Shown here one piece after another: positions 36,142 to 45,082 of a stretch of 64,000 nt of DNA. Within the stretch, counting starts at the first letter, position 1, and every line of letters starts with the position of its first letter. The notes beneath the pieces are model-generated. The model saw only the letters and a list, made by a program, of their open reading frames with translations. It was not told the DNA's origin and did no database searches. The DNA comes from CAVUFH01 sp963740835 (GTDB taxonomy: Bacteria; Actinomycetota; Acidimicrobiia; IMCC26256; PALSA-610). A program made the position numbers and the translations under genes. The stretch is taken from the NCBI GenBank assembly GCA_963740835.1, contig CAVUFH010000003.1:744001-808000 (forward strand), given 5' to 3'.

Positions 36142-37572
36142 GTGACGACAGTCGTGCACCCGAATGTGGAGGAACGAAAGGCGCACGGAAAGCTCGCCCG
36201 CCAACAGGCCGCTCCCGCGGACCACGCGGGTTGGACGCCCGTGCCGGACCGACCTGATCCGGTCGCGTTGCTCGAAGCACAGAACGCGACGCGCGAGCCC
36301 GATCTCGTGCCCATCCGTCACGGACGCATGATGGTCTCGCCGTTCACGTTCTATCGCGGTGCGGCGAAGATCATGGCCGACGACCTCAAGGACACGCCTA
36401 CCGCGGGACTCGACGTTCAACTGTGCGGCGACGCGCATCTCTCGAACTTCGGCGTGTACGCATCGCCGGAACGAAGCCTGGTGTTCGACCTGAACGACTT
36501 CGACGAGACGCTCCCCGGTCCGTTCGAGTACGACGTCAAGCGCATGGCCGCGAGCTTCACGATCGCGGCGCGCAACAACGGTTTCAGCAGGGACGCCGCT
36601 TGTGTCGCGACTCGTTCGTCGGTGACGGCCTATCGAGAGGCCATGATCGAGTTCTCCGGGATGCCGACGTTGGACATCTGGTACGCGCACTTGTCGGAAG
36701 AGGACCTGATGAGCGCGATCAGCGTCGCGGCGCACTCGATGGAGAGCCCCGGCAAGAAGAAGGAAGCGAAGGCCGTCGTGAAAGGTGCGGAAAAGGCCGC
36801 GGCGAAGGCGCGCACACACGACAGCCTCCAAGCCTTGTCGAAGCTCGCTGAGCTTGTCGACGGTCGCTACCGGATCATCAGCCAGCCGCCGATCGTCGTC
36901 GGCTTGGCGGAGGCGGCCGCGAGCATCGGTATCCCCGCCGACGAGATCGAGGACAAGATCCACGAGCAGTTCCGCGCCTACCGGGCAACGCTGCAAGCTG
37001 ACCGTCGCCACCTCCTCGAGCGCTTCGAGGTCGTCGACGCCGCCCGCAAGGTCGTTGGTGTCGGCAGCGTCGGCACCCGCGCATTCATCGTCCTGTTGCA
37101 GGGTCGCGACCAGCAGGACCCGCTGTTCTTGCAGGTGAAGGAGGCGACCGCGTCGGTGCTCGAGGATCACCTCCCGAAGAGCCGCTATCGCCAGCCCGGT
37201 GAGCGGGTTGTCCAGGGTCAGCGGATGATGCAGGCCGCCAGCGACATCTTCTTGGGCTGGACGAAGGGCGCCCAGGACGGCCGCTACCTGTACTGGCGGC
37301 AGTTACGCGACATGAAAGGTTCCGCGGTGATCGAGACGATGGTCCCCGACACGCTCGCGTTCTACGCCCGCATCTGCGGCCAAACGCTGGCGCGCGCCCA
37401 CGCCCGCTCAGGCGACCCGATCGCCATCGCCGCGTATCTCGGCAAGAAGGACCGCTTCGACCAGTCGATCACCGACTTCTCCGAGCGGTACGCGGATCAA
37501 AACGACCAGGACTACAAGGCGTTCACGAAGGCGATCCGGTCGGGCCGACTGCAGGCACTCGAAGGAGTCTGA
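36142..37572 (+). CDS. DUF2252 family protein
   Basis: This 476-residue protein is of the DUF2252 family, seen by MMVSPFTFYRGAA, then LCGDAHLSNFGVY, FDLNDFDETLPGPFEYDVKR and KEATASVLEDHL. The HLSNFG and DFDE residues resemble the catalytic and metal-binding loops of aminoglycoside-kinase-like folds, so a kinase-like activity is likely, though the substrate is unknown. GTG start, preceded by GAAGGAAG. It is the last gene before the right end of the element; the 180 bases after it hold only repeats and the attachment site. Confidence 0.88.
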   Translation: MTTVVHPNVEERKAHGKLARQQAAPADHAGWTPVPDRPDPVALLEAQNATREPDLVPIRHGRMMVSPFTFYRGAAKIMADDLKDTPTAGLDVQLCGDAHLSNFGVYASPERSLVFDLNDFDETLPGPFEYDVKRMAASFTIAARNNGFSRDAACVATRSSVTAYREAMIEFSGMPTLDIWYAHLSEEDLMSAISVAAHSMESPGKKKEAKAVVKGAEKAAAKARTHDSLQALSKLAELVDGRYRIISQPPIVVGLAEAAASIGIPADEIEDKIHEQFRAYRATLQADRRHLLERFEVVDAARKVVGVGSVGTRAFIVLLQGRDQQDPLFLQVKEATASVLEDHLPKSRYRQPGERVVQGQRMMQAASDIFLGWTKGAQDGRYLYWRQLRDMKGSAVIETMVPDTLAFYARICGQTLARAHARSGDPIAIAAYLGKKDRFDQSITDFSERYADQNDQDYKAFTKAIRSGRLQALEGV

Positions 37573-37666
37573 TCGTTCACCCAGTCTCGGCGACGCTGGT
37601 TGGCAGAACTCGGCCCGCGCGGCACAGCCCGACACGGTGCATCAGCCGTCGACAGCACCGAAACAG

Positions 37667-37694
37667 TGGCACGTTGTGGCACGTAGCCGGCACG
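37667..37694. promoter_or_regulatory. Candidate right arm-type integrase sites
   Basis: TGGCACG occurs at 37667 and again at 37677, followed by CGGCACG at 37688, 60-85 bases inside the right attachment repeat. The left end has the same core twice. The shared motif at both ends, near the crossover sites, suits integrase arm binding; this is inferred. Confidence 0.4.
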
Positions 37695-37752
37695 AGAGCA
37701 CGGTGTCGAACGTTCTCAGCACTCGGACAAGCCGTTGACGTGCGGGTTCTTG

Positions 37753-37799
37753 GTGGCCGGGACCGGCGTCGATCCGGTGACCTCGCGCTTTTCAGGCGC
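37753..37799. repeat. Right attachment site within tRNA-Phe
   Basis: This exact copy of the 47-bp left repeat covers tRNA-Phe nucleotides 28-73 plus the first C of CCA. Because the element lies on the 3' side of the tRNA, its own sequence rebuilt the gene's 3' end here. Confidence 0.93.
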
Positions 37800-37826
37800 G
37801 CGCTCTGCCAACTGAGCTACCCGGCC
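37754..37826 (-). tRNA. tRNA-Phe (GAA)
   Basis: The cloverleaf has acceptor GGCCGGG/CCCGGCC, anticodon stem CGCGC/GCGCG with loop CTGAAAA (anticodon GAA), and T stem ACCGG/CCGGT. The T loop begins with A where T54 is nearly universal. CCA is encoded after the discriminator A, unlike the other three tRNA genes in this window. The 3' two thirds come from the integrated element. Confidence 0.95.
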
Positions 37827-37838
37827 GGGTTATGGGAG

Positions 37839-37913
37839 CGGTCCTGACGGGATTTGAACCCGCGGCCTCCGCCTTGACAGGGCGGCGTGCACTCCAAACT
37901 GCACCACAGGACC
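37839..37913 (-). tRNA. tRNA-Asp (GTC)
   Basis: Acceptor stem GGTCCTG/CAGGACC with discriminator G, anticodon loop CTGTCAA (GTC) on stem CCGCC/GGCGG, and T loop TTCAAAT. CCA is not encoded. It lies 12 bases upstream of tRNA-Phe on the same strand, so the three tRNA genes are likely one transcript. Confidence 0.95.
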
Positions 37914-37953
37914 GTGTTCGCTGATTGCTGGTCGGCGAGGGAACCGCCTCCCG

Positions 37954-38026
37954 TGCCCCCAGGGGAGTTCGAATCCCCGTTACCGCCTTGAAAGGGCGGC
38001 GTCCTAGGCCACTAGACGATGGGGGC
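37954..38026 (-). tRNA. tRNA-Glu (TTC)
   Basis: Acceptor stem GCCCCCA/TGGGGGC with discriminator A, anticodon loop CTTTCAA (TTC), and T loop TTCGAAC. No encoded CCA. It is the first gene of the Glu-Asp-Phe tRNA cluster, a common actinobacterial order. Confidence 0.95.
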
Positions 38027-38120
38027 TCGTCTCCACTGGAGAACGAGCATCGTAGCGCACCACTGTTCCCGACCTTCTGGGTTCCCGTCCTCCGGGGGAT
38101 CCATCGCTACCGTTTCCCGG

Positions 38121-38558
38121 ATGCGGCCCTTCCCGACCCGGCGCGCGCGGGCCCTCGCCGGCACGGTCCTCGGTGTGGTCGCCATCACCGCGATCCTCGG
38201 TGCATGCAGCGGCAGTGGCGGCGCGACGGGTGGGATCGCGGGCGGATCGGTCGACAACCACGAGGCTTGCGCGCGGCTCGACCAGCTCGACCGCGGTGCC
38301 GACGCGATCGTGCAGGCGAACATCGCCGACCCCGACGAATTCCGAGCCGACTTCGGCCGGGCGGTCGACGACTACGTCGCGGCGCTGACGAAGCTGCGCA
38401 AGGTCGCGCCCGCGTCGCTGCACGAGCCCATCGACGAGCTCCGCCGCGATGTTTCGCGGCACGATTTCGCCGACGGCGCACCCGCGCGTGCCGAGCTCGC
38501 CGCGTTCGCGACGAAGGAGTGTGGCGCGCCGCCCACGTCCGCGCCGAAGAACCCCTGA
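38121..38558 (+). CDS. Small lipoprotein, hypothetical
   Basis: This 145-residue protein has a signal peptide ending in lipobox AILGACSGSGG, a Gly-rich linker, then a helical domain (CARLDQLDRGADAIVQANI, then FGRAVDDYVAALTKLRKVAP) with two further cysteines that could form a disulfide. I do not recognise a family. ATG (MRPFPTRRARALAG) fits a signal peptide start. It is divergent from the tRNA cluster and precedes the large surface protein gene by 151 bases. Confidence 0.75.
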   Translation: MRPFPTRRARALAGTVLGVVAITAILGACSGSGGATGGIAGGSVDNHEACARLDQLDRGADAIVQANIADPDEFRADFGRAVDDYVAALTKLRKVAPASLHEPIDELRRDVSRHDFADGAPARAELAAFATKECGAPPTSAPKNP

Positions 38559-38648
38559 CCGCAACGCGTTGTTCGGCCGATTGACGCTCCCGAGCGGGTT
38601 CTGACGTTCGGCCGGACGATCGGTTCGACCACGGAGTGAGAAATTCTG

Positions 38649-38681
38649 GCAACCGCCGCGATCAAGAAACCCCGCGGTTGC
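38649..38681. promoter_or_regulatory. Inverted repeat in the leader of the giant surface-protein gene
   Basis: GCAACCGC and GCGGTTGC pair perfectly around a 17-base loop, ending 28 bases before the start codon. It could be part of an RNA leader or an operator. It does not match any riboswitch that I can name. Confidence 0.3.
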
Positions 38682-38700
38682 GGGCGTCGGGTGCCGATAA

Positions 38701-38719
38701 ATCCCGTGAATGCGGGGAT
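38701..38719 (+). promoter_or_regulatory. Hairpin holding the start codon of the surface-protein gene
   Basis: ATCCCG and CGGGGAT pair with one bulged G, leaving TGAATG as the loop, and the ATG is the last three bases of that loop. No clear Shine-Dalgarno precedes it. Such a structure could limit translation of a very large protein; this is inference from the sequence alone. Confidence 0.3.
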
Positions 38720-41700
38720 CAGAACTGGCGAGGACACGCGTGGCGCGGCTGCTCAGAGTGGTCGCGGTCTTGATGCTGACGGTTGGCGTCCTCGTGCCCG
38801 CCGGGCGCGCCGGATCGGTGCCCGGCGACCAGGACAACGACGGCATCCCCGACGTGGTCGAGAACCCGCCGCTGTCGAGCTCGCTGCTCACGAACGGCGG
38901 GTTCGAGTCGCCGAACGCGGGCGCGACCTACGTGCAGGTGCCGGACGCGACGGTTCCCGGCTGGTCGACGACGGCGAGCGACGGGCTCATCGAGTTGTGG
39001 CACACGGGCTTCAACGGTGTCCCCGCCGGCGTCGGGTCGCAGTTCGCGGAGTTGAATGCGACGCAACCCTCGACGCTCTATCAAGACGTCGCGACGACAC
39101 CGGGCGAGACGATCGAGTGGAGCCTGCTTCACCGCGGCCGTGGCGGTGTCGACGTGATGCGCGTCATCATCGGTCCACCGGGCGGTCCGCTCGTCGCGCA
39201 GGGCGCCGACATCTCCGACGGCACCGCGGCGTGGGGGCGCACGACGCGCCGGTACACGGTGCCCGCGGGGCAGACGACGACGCGCTTCGGGTTCATGGCC
39301 GTCTCCGCGGTGGGCGGCGCGTCGATCGGCAACTTCCTCGACGACATCACGTTCGCGCCGGTCCCGCGCGACAGCGACCTCGACGGCATTCCCGACTACC
39401 TCGACACCGACAGCGACAACGACGGCATCCCCGACGCGGTCGAAGCCGGACCGGCGCCGGGTACGCCCGTCGACTCCGACGGCGACGGCATCCCCGACTA
39501 CCTCGACACCGACAGCGACAACGACGGCCGGCTCGACAGCGCGCTGCACGTGCAGGTGACGAAGACCGTCTCGCCCGCCTCGGTGGTGGTCGGGAACACA
39601 GTGACGTGGTCGATCGGTGTCACCAACCAAATGGACAACCGCAACAGCCCCGCGACCTTCTCCGTGGCCGACACGTTGCCGGCAGGCAGCACCGTGACGG
39701 CGGTGACGGTGACGGGTGCGGGGACGACACCGGGGACGAGCACGTTCTCCGGGAGTTCGTTCAGCGTCACGGGTGCGACCGCGATCAAGAACGCGACCGC
39801 GACGGTGACCGTGACCGCAACCGTGCCGGCCGGTGCGACGCCCGGGGTCGTGACGAACCAGGCCACGGTGACGGCCGTGGGGTTGATCACCGGGGTGTCG
39901 ACCGTCGTCTCGGACGACCCGGCCCAGGCCGGCGCGACCAATCCGACGCCGCTGACGATCGTCGGTTCGGCGAACCTCTCGATCACCAAGACCGACAGCC
40001 CCGACCCGGTGGTGGCCGGGACACCCCTGACCTACACGATCACGGTTGCGAACGCGGGTCCGTCGACGGCGCACGGCGTGACCGTCGTCGACACCTTGCC
40101 CGCGGGCGTCTCCGCGGGTGCATTGCCGGCCGGGTGCAGCGGCACGACCACGATCACGTGCACACTCGCGAACATCGCGGCAGGCGGTTCGACGCCGATC
40201 GTGGTGCCCGTGAACGTCGGGCCGGCGACGCGTGGTTCGCTCTCGAACACCGCGTCGGTGTCGACCACCGACCTCGATCCGATACCGGGCAACAACAACG
40301 CGACGGCGACCACCACGGTCACGACGCAGGCGGATGTCAGCATCACCAAGTCCGACGCGCCCGACCCGGTGGTCGCGGGCATGCCGCTCTCGTACACGCT
40401 CCACGTCGCCAACGCGGGTCCGTCCACCGCGACGGGGATCGTGGTGACCGATCCCGTGCCGGCCGGCTTCGTCGTCAACGGCGGTACGCTCCCAGCCGGC
40501 TGCGTGCTCGTGACCGGCACGGTCACGTGCTCGCTCGCCAACCTCGGGCCGGGTGCAGCCTCCGACATCGTCATCGCGGGAACCGTCGCGTCGACGGTGT
40601 TGCACGGCGCGACGCTGACCAACTCCGCGGCGGTGACGCGCACCGAACCCGATCCGAACGCGGCGAACGACACCGCGACCGCGACCACCGGCGTGAACCG
40701 CGTGGCCGACCTCTCGCTCACGAAGTCGGATGCGCCCGACCCCGCGCACGCGGGCGGCCCGCTCACGTACACGCTGAACCCGGTGAACAACGGTCCTTCG
40801 GTTGCGACCGGGCCGGTCACCATCGTCGACAACCTGCCGCCCGGCTTCACCGTCACCAACGCGGGCGGGTGCGCGGTGTCACCGTCGGGCACGACCGTGA
40901 CGTGCACGGTTCCCGGTGGCGCCGCGGTCGGCGCGTTCGGCCCGTTCACGATCACCGGCACCATTGACGCGTCGCTCGCACCCGGCACCGTGCTCACCAA
41001 CACGGCCGTGATCGCGAGCGCGGCGCCCGACCCGACACCGGGCAACAACACCGCGACGGCGTCGACCACGGTCGACGGGCTGGCCGATCTCTCGATCACC
41101 AAGTCGGCGACGCCGGACCCGGTCGTTGCGGGTCAGAACATCACGTACACCGTCACCGTCACCAACACGGGCCCGTCCGACGCGGCGGGTGTGACCGTCT
41201 CCGACTTCCTCCCGGCCGGCGTCTCCTTCGTTGCCGCGACGACGAGCCAAGGCGCGTGCGTGCCTTCGCCGGGCATCGTGAGCTGCACCATCGGCACCGT
41301 TCCCTCGGGTGCGACGCGCACGATCACCATCGTCGTGACCGCGCCGTCGAACCCAGGCGCGGCGACGTCGTTGACGAACACCGCGATCGTCGGCGCGACG
41401 ACGGCGGACCCGAACCCGGGCAACAACCTGACGACGCTCATGACCCCGATGATCCGGCGCACCGATCTGTCGATCACGAAAGTGCCGACGACATCCCCGG
41501 GCGTCGCGGGCCAGAACCTCGGCTACACGCTGACTGTCGCGAACGCGGGACCGTCGGCGGAATACGGCGTCGTGGCCACCGACTTCCTGCCGCTCGGCGT
41601 CGGATTCGCGGGTGCGTCGGCGACCCAGGGTTCCTGCGGCGAGCTCGCGGGGATCGTGACCTGCAACCTGGGCACGCTCGACGCCGGCAGTACCGTCACG

Positions 41701-44532
41701 ATCAACCTCGTGGTGGCGATCCCGTCGAGCTTCACCGGCTCGTCCGTCACCAACAGTGCGAACGTCGGCCCGAACGGACTCGACACCAACCCGGCCAACA
41801 ACGCCACCGCGGTGACGGTTCCAGTCGTCCACCAGTCGGATCTGTCACTCACCAAGACAGGCGCACCCAACCCCGTCGTCGCGGGCGGCACGCTCACGTA
41901 CACGCTCACGGTTGCGAACGTGGGTCCGTCCGACGCGATCGGGGTGACAGTGAACGACACGCTGCCGCCCGGTGTCGCGTTCGTCGCCGCGCCGGGCTGC
42001 ACGTTCGGAGGCCCGAGCGTTGCGTGCCCGATCGGAGCGCTGGCCAGTGGCGCGACCGCGGTGCGGACGATCACCGTGACGGTCGACCCGTCGGTGCTCG
42101 ACGGCTCGCTGCTCACGAACACCGCGTTCGTCGACGGGATCTACAACGACCCGAACCCGGGCAACAACTTCGCGCTGACGTCCACGAACGTGGCGCGGGT
42201 CGCCGACCTGCAGCTCTCGAAGACCGAGAGTGTCGACCCGGTCGTGGCCGGTCAGCAGCTCACGTACACGCTCTCGGTGCGCAACAACGGTCCGTCGCAC
42301 GCATCGGGCGTCGTCATCACCGACGCGTTGCCGCCGCTCGTGACGTTCTCCTCGGCGAGTCCGGGCTGCACGGAAACCACGGGCGTCCTCACGTGCAACG
42401 TGGGCGTCATCGCGGCCGGTGACACCGCATCCGTTGCGGTCACGGTGGACGTTCCCGCATCGACGCCCGCCGGAACCGTGATCGCGAACCACGCGGACGC
42501 GATCGGAAACGAGCTCGACCCGAGTCTCATCGACAACGGTGCCGACGCGACGACCACCGTCGCGAGGGTCGCGGACGTGTGGATCACCAAGACCGGTACG
42601 CCCGACCCCGTCGACACGGGCACTGCGCTCACGTACCACCTCACCGCGACCAACAACGGCCCGTCGAACGCGGCGGCGGTATCGATCACCGATGCGCTCC
42701 CGCCGGGTACGTCGTTCGTGAGCGCGAGCACCGGCTGCATCGATACGGCCGGCACGGTGCAGTGCGACTTCGGTGAAGTTGCATTCCAAGCAACGGTCGA
42801 CGCAACTGTCACCGTGCACGTCGATCCGTCCGTGCCCGACGGCAGCATCGTCACGAACACCGCGGCCGTGCAGTCGACCGACCCCGACCCGCAGCCGGCC
42901 AACAACACCGCGACGGCGACGACGGACGTCGACGCAGTCGCGGATCTCACGATCGGCAAGACCGCCGCGCCCAGCCCCGCGGTCGGCGGCCAGAACGTGA
43001 CGTACACGCTGACAGTGACGAACCAAGGTCCGTCCGACGCGCTCGCAGTCGAGGTTGCCGACACCCTCCCTGCCGGCACCGCACTCGTGTCGGCCGCGCC
43101 CGACCAGGGCTCCTGCACCCCCGCGGCCGGCACGGTGACGTGCGACCTCGGGACGGTCGCCGCGCTCGACTCGGTCTCGATCGAGGTGATCGTGACCGTC
43201 GACGCCGGCGGGCTCGGACGGCTCGACAACACCGCAACGGTCTCCTCACCCACCACTGATCCCAGCTCTGCGAACAACCGCGCGACCGCGTCGGTGGACG
43301 TGACCGCGGCTGCCGACCTCTCGCTCACCAAGACACTCGAGGCGGCGCCCCTCGTGCCGGGCACCGACGCGGCCTACCTCCTTGCCGTGCACAACGCGGG
43401 GCCGTCGGATGCGACCGCGGTGACCGTGACCGACGCGTTGCCGCCGGGGCTCACCTACGTGTCGGCGACCGGTGGTACCTGCAGCGGTGGGGGGCCGGTC
43501 ACCTGTGATCTCGGCACCATCGCGTCCGGCGCGACCAAGGTGCTGCGCATCGTCGTCGCCGTCGACCCGGCCGCGACCGGGTCGATCATCAACACCGCGA
43601 CGGTCGCGAGCGCGAGCGGTGATCCCGACCTGTCGAACAACACGGCGACTGCACCCGCGCCGACCCAACCGCAGTTCGCCGTGCACCTCACGAAGACCGT
43701 GAGCCCGACGCACTACCAGGCGGGCGGCCCGGTCACCTTCGTGATCATCGCCACCAACGACGGACCGTCGACGGCGGCCGGCGCGCACATCACCGACCCG
43801 CTCCCCGCGTCGATCGATGCCGCGTCATGGGCCTGCGTCCCGGGCTGCGTGCCGGCTTCGGGCACCGGCGACGTCGACACCGTGGCCGACATCGCGCCCG
43901 GTGCGACCGTTGCGGTCACGGTGACCGCGACGGTCGCGGCCGACGCGAACGGTGCGATCGTCAACACTGCATCGGTCGTCGCCGACGGCATGGTCGCGAG
44001 CGAGACCGCGCAGGCCAGCGCGTCGCCGTCGTCCAACATGGTGCGGGGCGATGTCTACGTCGACACGAACCACAACGGCGCCAAGGATCCGGGCGAGCCC
44101 GACCTGTCGGGTGTCACCGTGACCCTGATCGGACCCGGTACCGACGGCGTCTTCGGCACCGCGGACGATGTCCTGCTGGATTCCACCGTGACCGCGAGCC
44201 CGTTCCAGTTCACGAACATGGGCGCCGGATCGTTCCGAGTCGCGGTGGTCACGTCCACCCTGCCGAAGGGATACCGCGCCACTGGCGACAACGACGGCGA
44301 CACCGACTCACGCGTCGACGTCGCGCTTGCCGCCGGCCACTCGCGCATGGACCTCGAGTTCGGATACGTGCCGCCCACTGTCGACGGCACGGCCGCGACG
44401 AACGGGGCGAAGACCGATGACGGATCGCTGCCGTTCACGGGCGGCGATCCTTACCGCCTGGTGATGATCGGGTTCGGCGCGCTGGTGGTCGGCGCGTGCC
44501 TGTGGCGCTCGCGCATCCGCCGCTCCGCCTGA
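38710..44532 (+). CDS. 1940-residue cell-wall-anchored protein with twelve DUF11-type repeats
   Basis: A signal peptide (VARLLRVVAVLMLTVGVLVP) is followed by calcium-binding type-3 repeats (DQDNDGIPDVVE, DSDLDGIPDYLDTDSDNDG) around an adhesin-like domain. Twelve repeats of about 115 residues then run from residue 279 to 1776, each opening like ADLSITKSATPDPVVAGQ and containing NxGPS and a D(T/A)LP(P/A)G motif. This is the DUF11 pattern of extracellular Ig-like stalks. A SdrD-B-like domain (VYVDTNHNGAKDPGEPDLSG, near 1780) precedes LPFTGG at about residue 1908, a membrane helix and SRIRRSA, a sortase anchor. It is presumably a surface fibre or adhesin; no sortase gene is in the window. The frame is intact over 5.8 kb. 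Confidence 0.88.
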   Translation: MRGSELARTRVARLLRVVAVLMLTVGVLVPAGRAGSVPGDQDNDGIPDVVENPPLSSSLLTNGGFESPNAGATYVQVPDATVPGWSTTASDGLIELWHTGFNGVPAGVGSQFAELNATQPSTLYQDVATTPGETIEWSLLHRGRGGVDVMRVIIGPPGGPLVAQGADISDGTAAWGRTTRRYTVPAGQTTTRFGFMAVSAVGGASIGNFLDDITFAPVPRDSDLDGIPDYLDTDSDNDGIPDAVEAGPAPGTPVDSDGDGIPDYLDTDSDNDGRLDSALHVQVTKTVSPASVVVGNTVTWSIGVTNQMDNRNSPATFSVADTLPAGSTVTAVTVTGAGTTPGTSTFSGSSFSVTGATAIKNATATVTVTATVPAGATPGVVTNQATVTAVGLITGVSTVVSDDPAQAGATNPTPLTIVGSANLSITKTDSPDPVVAGTPLTYTITVANAGPSTAHGVTVVDTLPAGVSAGALPAGCSGTTTITCTLANIAAGGSTPIVVPVNVGPATRGSLSNTASVSTTDLDPIPGNNNATATTTVTTQADVSITKSDAPDPVVAGMPLSYTLHVANAGPSTATGIVVTDPVPAGFVVNGGTLPAGCVLVTGTVTCSLANLGPGAASDIVIAGTVASTVLHGATLTNSAAVTRTEPDPNAANDTATATTGVNRVADLSLTKSDAPDPAHAGGPLTYTLNPVNNGPSVATGPVTIVDNLPPGFTVTNAGGCAVSPSGTTVTCTVPGGAAVGAFGPFTITGTIDASLAPGTVLTNTAVIASAAPDPTPGNNTATASTTVDGLADLSITKSATPDPVVAGQNITYTVTVTNTGPSDAAGVTVSDFLPAGVSFVAATTSQGACVPSPGIVSCTIGTVPSGATRTITIVVTAPSNPGAATSLTNTAIVGATTADPNPGNNLTTLMTPMIRRTDLSITKVPTTSPGVAGQNLGYTLTVANAGPSAEYGVVATDFLPLGVGFAGASATQGSCGELAGIVTCNLGTLDAGSTVTINLVVAIPSSFTGSSVTNSANVGPNGLDTNPANNATAVTVPVVHQSDLSLTKTGAPNPVVAGGTLTYTLTVANVGPSDAIGVTVNDTLPPGVAFVAAPGCTFGGPSVACPIGALASGATAVRTITVTVDPSVLDGSLLTNTAFVDGIYNDPNPGNNFALTSTNVARVADLQLSKTESVDPVVAGQQLTYTLSVRNNGPSHASGVVITDALPPLVTFSSASPGCTETTGVLTCNVGVIAAGDTASVAVTVDVPASTPAGTVIANHADAIGNELDPSLIDNGADATTTVARVADVWITKTGTPDPVDTGTALTYHLTATNNGPSNAAAVSITDALPPGTSFVSASTGCIDTAGTVQCDFGEVAFQATVDATVTVHVDPSVPDGSIVTNTAAVQSTDPDPQPANNTATATTDVDAVADLTIGKTAAPSPAVGGQNVTYTLTVTNQGPSDALAVEVADTLPAGTALVSAAPDQGSCTPAAGTVTCDLGTVAALDSVSIEVIVTVDAGGLGRLDNTATVSSPTTDPSSANNRATASVDVTAAADLSLTKTLEAAPLVPGTDAAYLLAVHNAGPSDATAVTVTDALPPGLTYVSATGGTCSGGGPVTCDLGTIASGATKVLRIVVAVDPAATGSIINTATVASASGDPDLSNNTATAPAPTQPQFAVHLTKTVSPTHYQAGGPVTFVIIATNDGPSTAAGAHITDPLPASIDAASWACVPGCVPASGTGDVDTVADIAPGATVAVTVTATVAADANGAIVNTASVVADGMVASETAQASASPSSNMVRGDVYVDTNHNGAKDPGEPDLSGVTVTLIGPGTDGVFGTADDVLLDSTVTASPFQFTNMGAGSFRVAVVTSTLPKGYRATGDNDGDTDSRVDVALAAGHSRMDLEFGYVPPTVDGTAATNGAKTDDGSLPFTGGDPYRLVMIGFGALVVGACLWRSRIRRSA

Positions 44533-44533
44533 C

Positions 44534-44968
44534 TCAGCGCGGCTCGAGCACCAGGATCGGGATCACGCGGTCGGTCTTGGTCTGGTAGTCGTCGTAGGGC
44601 GGGTACGCATCGGTCGCGTACTTCCACCATTCCTTGCGCTCGTCGCCATCCAGCTCGCGCGCGTGGAGGTCGTAGACGTTCTCCCCGTCCTGCAGCGTGA
44701 CGTCGGGGTCGTCGCGCAGGTTGAGGTACCAGACCGGGTGCTTCGGTGCCCCGCCGAGCGACGCGACAACGGCGTACTTGCCATCGTGCTCGACACGCAT
44801 CAGCGGCGTCTTGCGGACCTTGCCGCTGTGGCGGCCCTTGGTCCAGAGCACGACGACGGGCAGACCGTTGAGCTCGTTGCCCTCGGTGCCACGGCTCGCC
44901 TCGTACTGACGCACCTGCTCGCGCGCCCACTCCCACGGACTCGGCTCGTACTCACCTTGTAGCGGCAT
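44534..44968 (-). CDS. Ddn-like deazaflavin (F420)-dependent nitroreductase family protein
   Basis: This 144-residue protein has the split beta-barrel pattern of the F420H2-dependent nitroreductase/Ddn family: PVVVLWTKGRHSGKVRKTPLMRVEHDGKYAVVASLGG and HPVWYLNLRDDPDVTLQ. Members reduce nitroaromatics, quinones or related compounds with F420. The ATG start (MPLQGEYEPSPWEW) is typical. The stop overlaps nothing; the convergent surface-protein gene ends 1 base away. Substrate is unknown. Confidence 0.88.
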   Translation of the reverse strand: MPLQGEYEPSPWEWAREQVRQYEASRGTEGNELNGLPVVVLWTKGRHSGKVRKTPLMRVEHDGKYAVVASLGGAPKHPVWYLNLRDDPDVTLQDGENVYDLHARELDGDERKEWWKYATDAYPPYDDYQTKTDRVIPILVLEPR

Positions 44969-45082
44969 CCGGCGAGTCTACGAACGCGGCGACCGGACTC
45001 GGTCCCCCGAGGCCCGGTCGGTGGTGGGCAGGACTCGAGTCCCGCCCTCGTGCGCGTTCCGCCGCGCCTCTACGATCGCGAC

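Larger units (their letters stand above)
20355..37799. mobile_element. 17.4-kb integrative mobilizable element in tRNA-Phe
   Basis: An exact 47-bp direct repeat, the 3' half of tRNA-Phe, bounds this region. The right copy belongs to the complete tRNA gene and the left copy is a stranded fragment. Inside are a tyrosine integrase, an XRE repressor, an excisionase-like protein, a MobF relaxase-helicase, and about twelve cargo genes. No coupling protein, type IV secretion, FtsK-like TraB, replication initiator or phage structural gene is visible, so it is best called an integrative mobilizable element. Integrase and relaxase both contain a frameshift, so it may be fixed in place. Confidence 0.9.

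Noticed and set aside
37573..37750. A small gene between DUF2252 and tRNA-Phe
   Set aside because: Nothing coding-like is seen; the stretch holds only short repeats and the attachment region.
20355..37799. Prophage
   Set aside because: Integrase and regulators are present, but there is no terminase, capsid, portal, tail or lysis gene, and a conjugative relaxase is present instead.
38559..38709. Riboswitch (c-di-GMP, c-di-AMP or cobalamin type) before the surface-protein gene
   Set aside because: The inverted repeats are real but none of the conserved riboswitch core sequences could be matched by eye.
38719..43788. Long open frames antisense and out of frame within the DUF11 gene
   Set aside because: They follow the repeat period of the real gene and show low-complexity composition.
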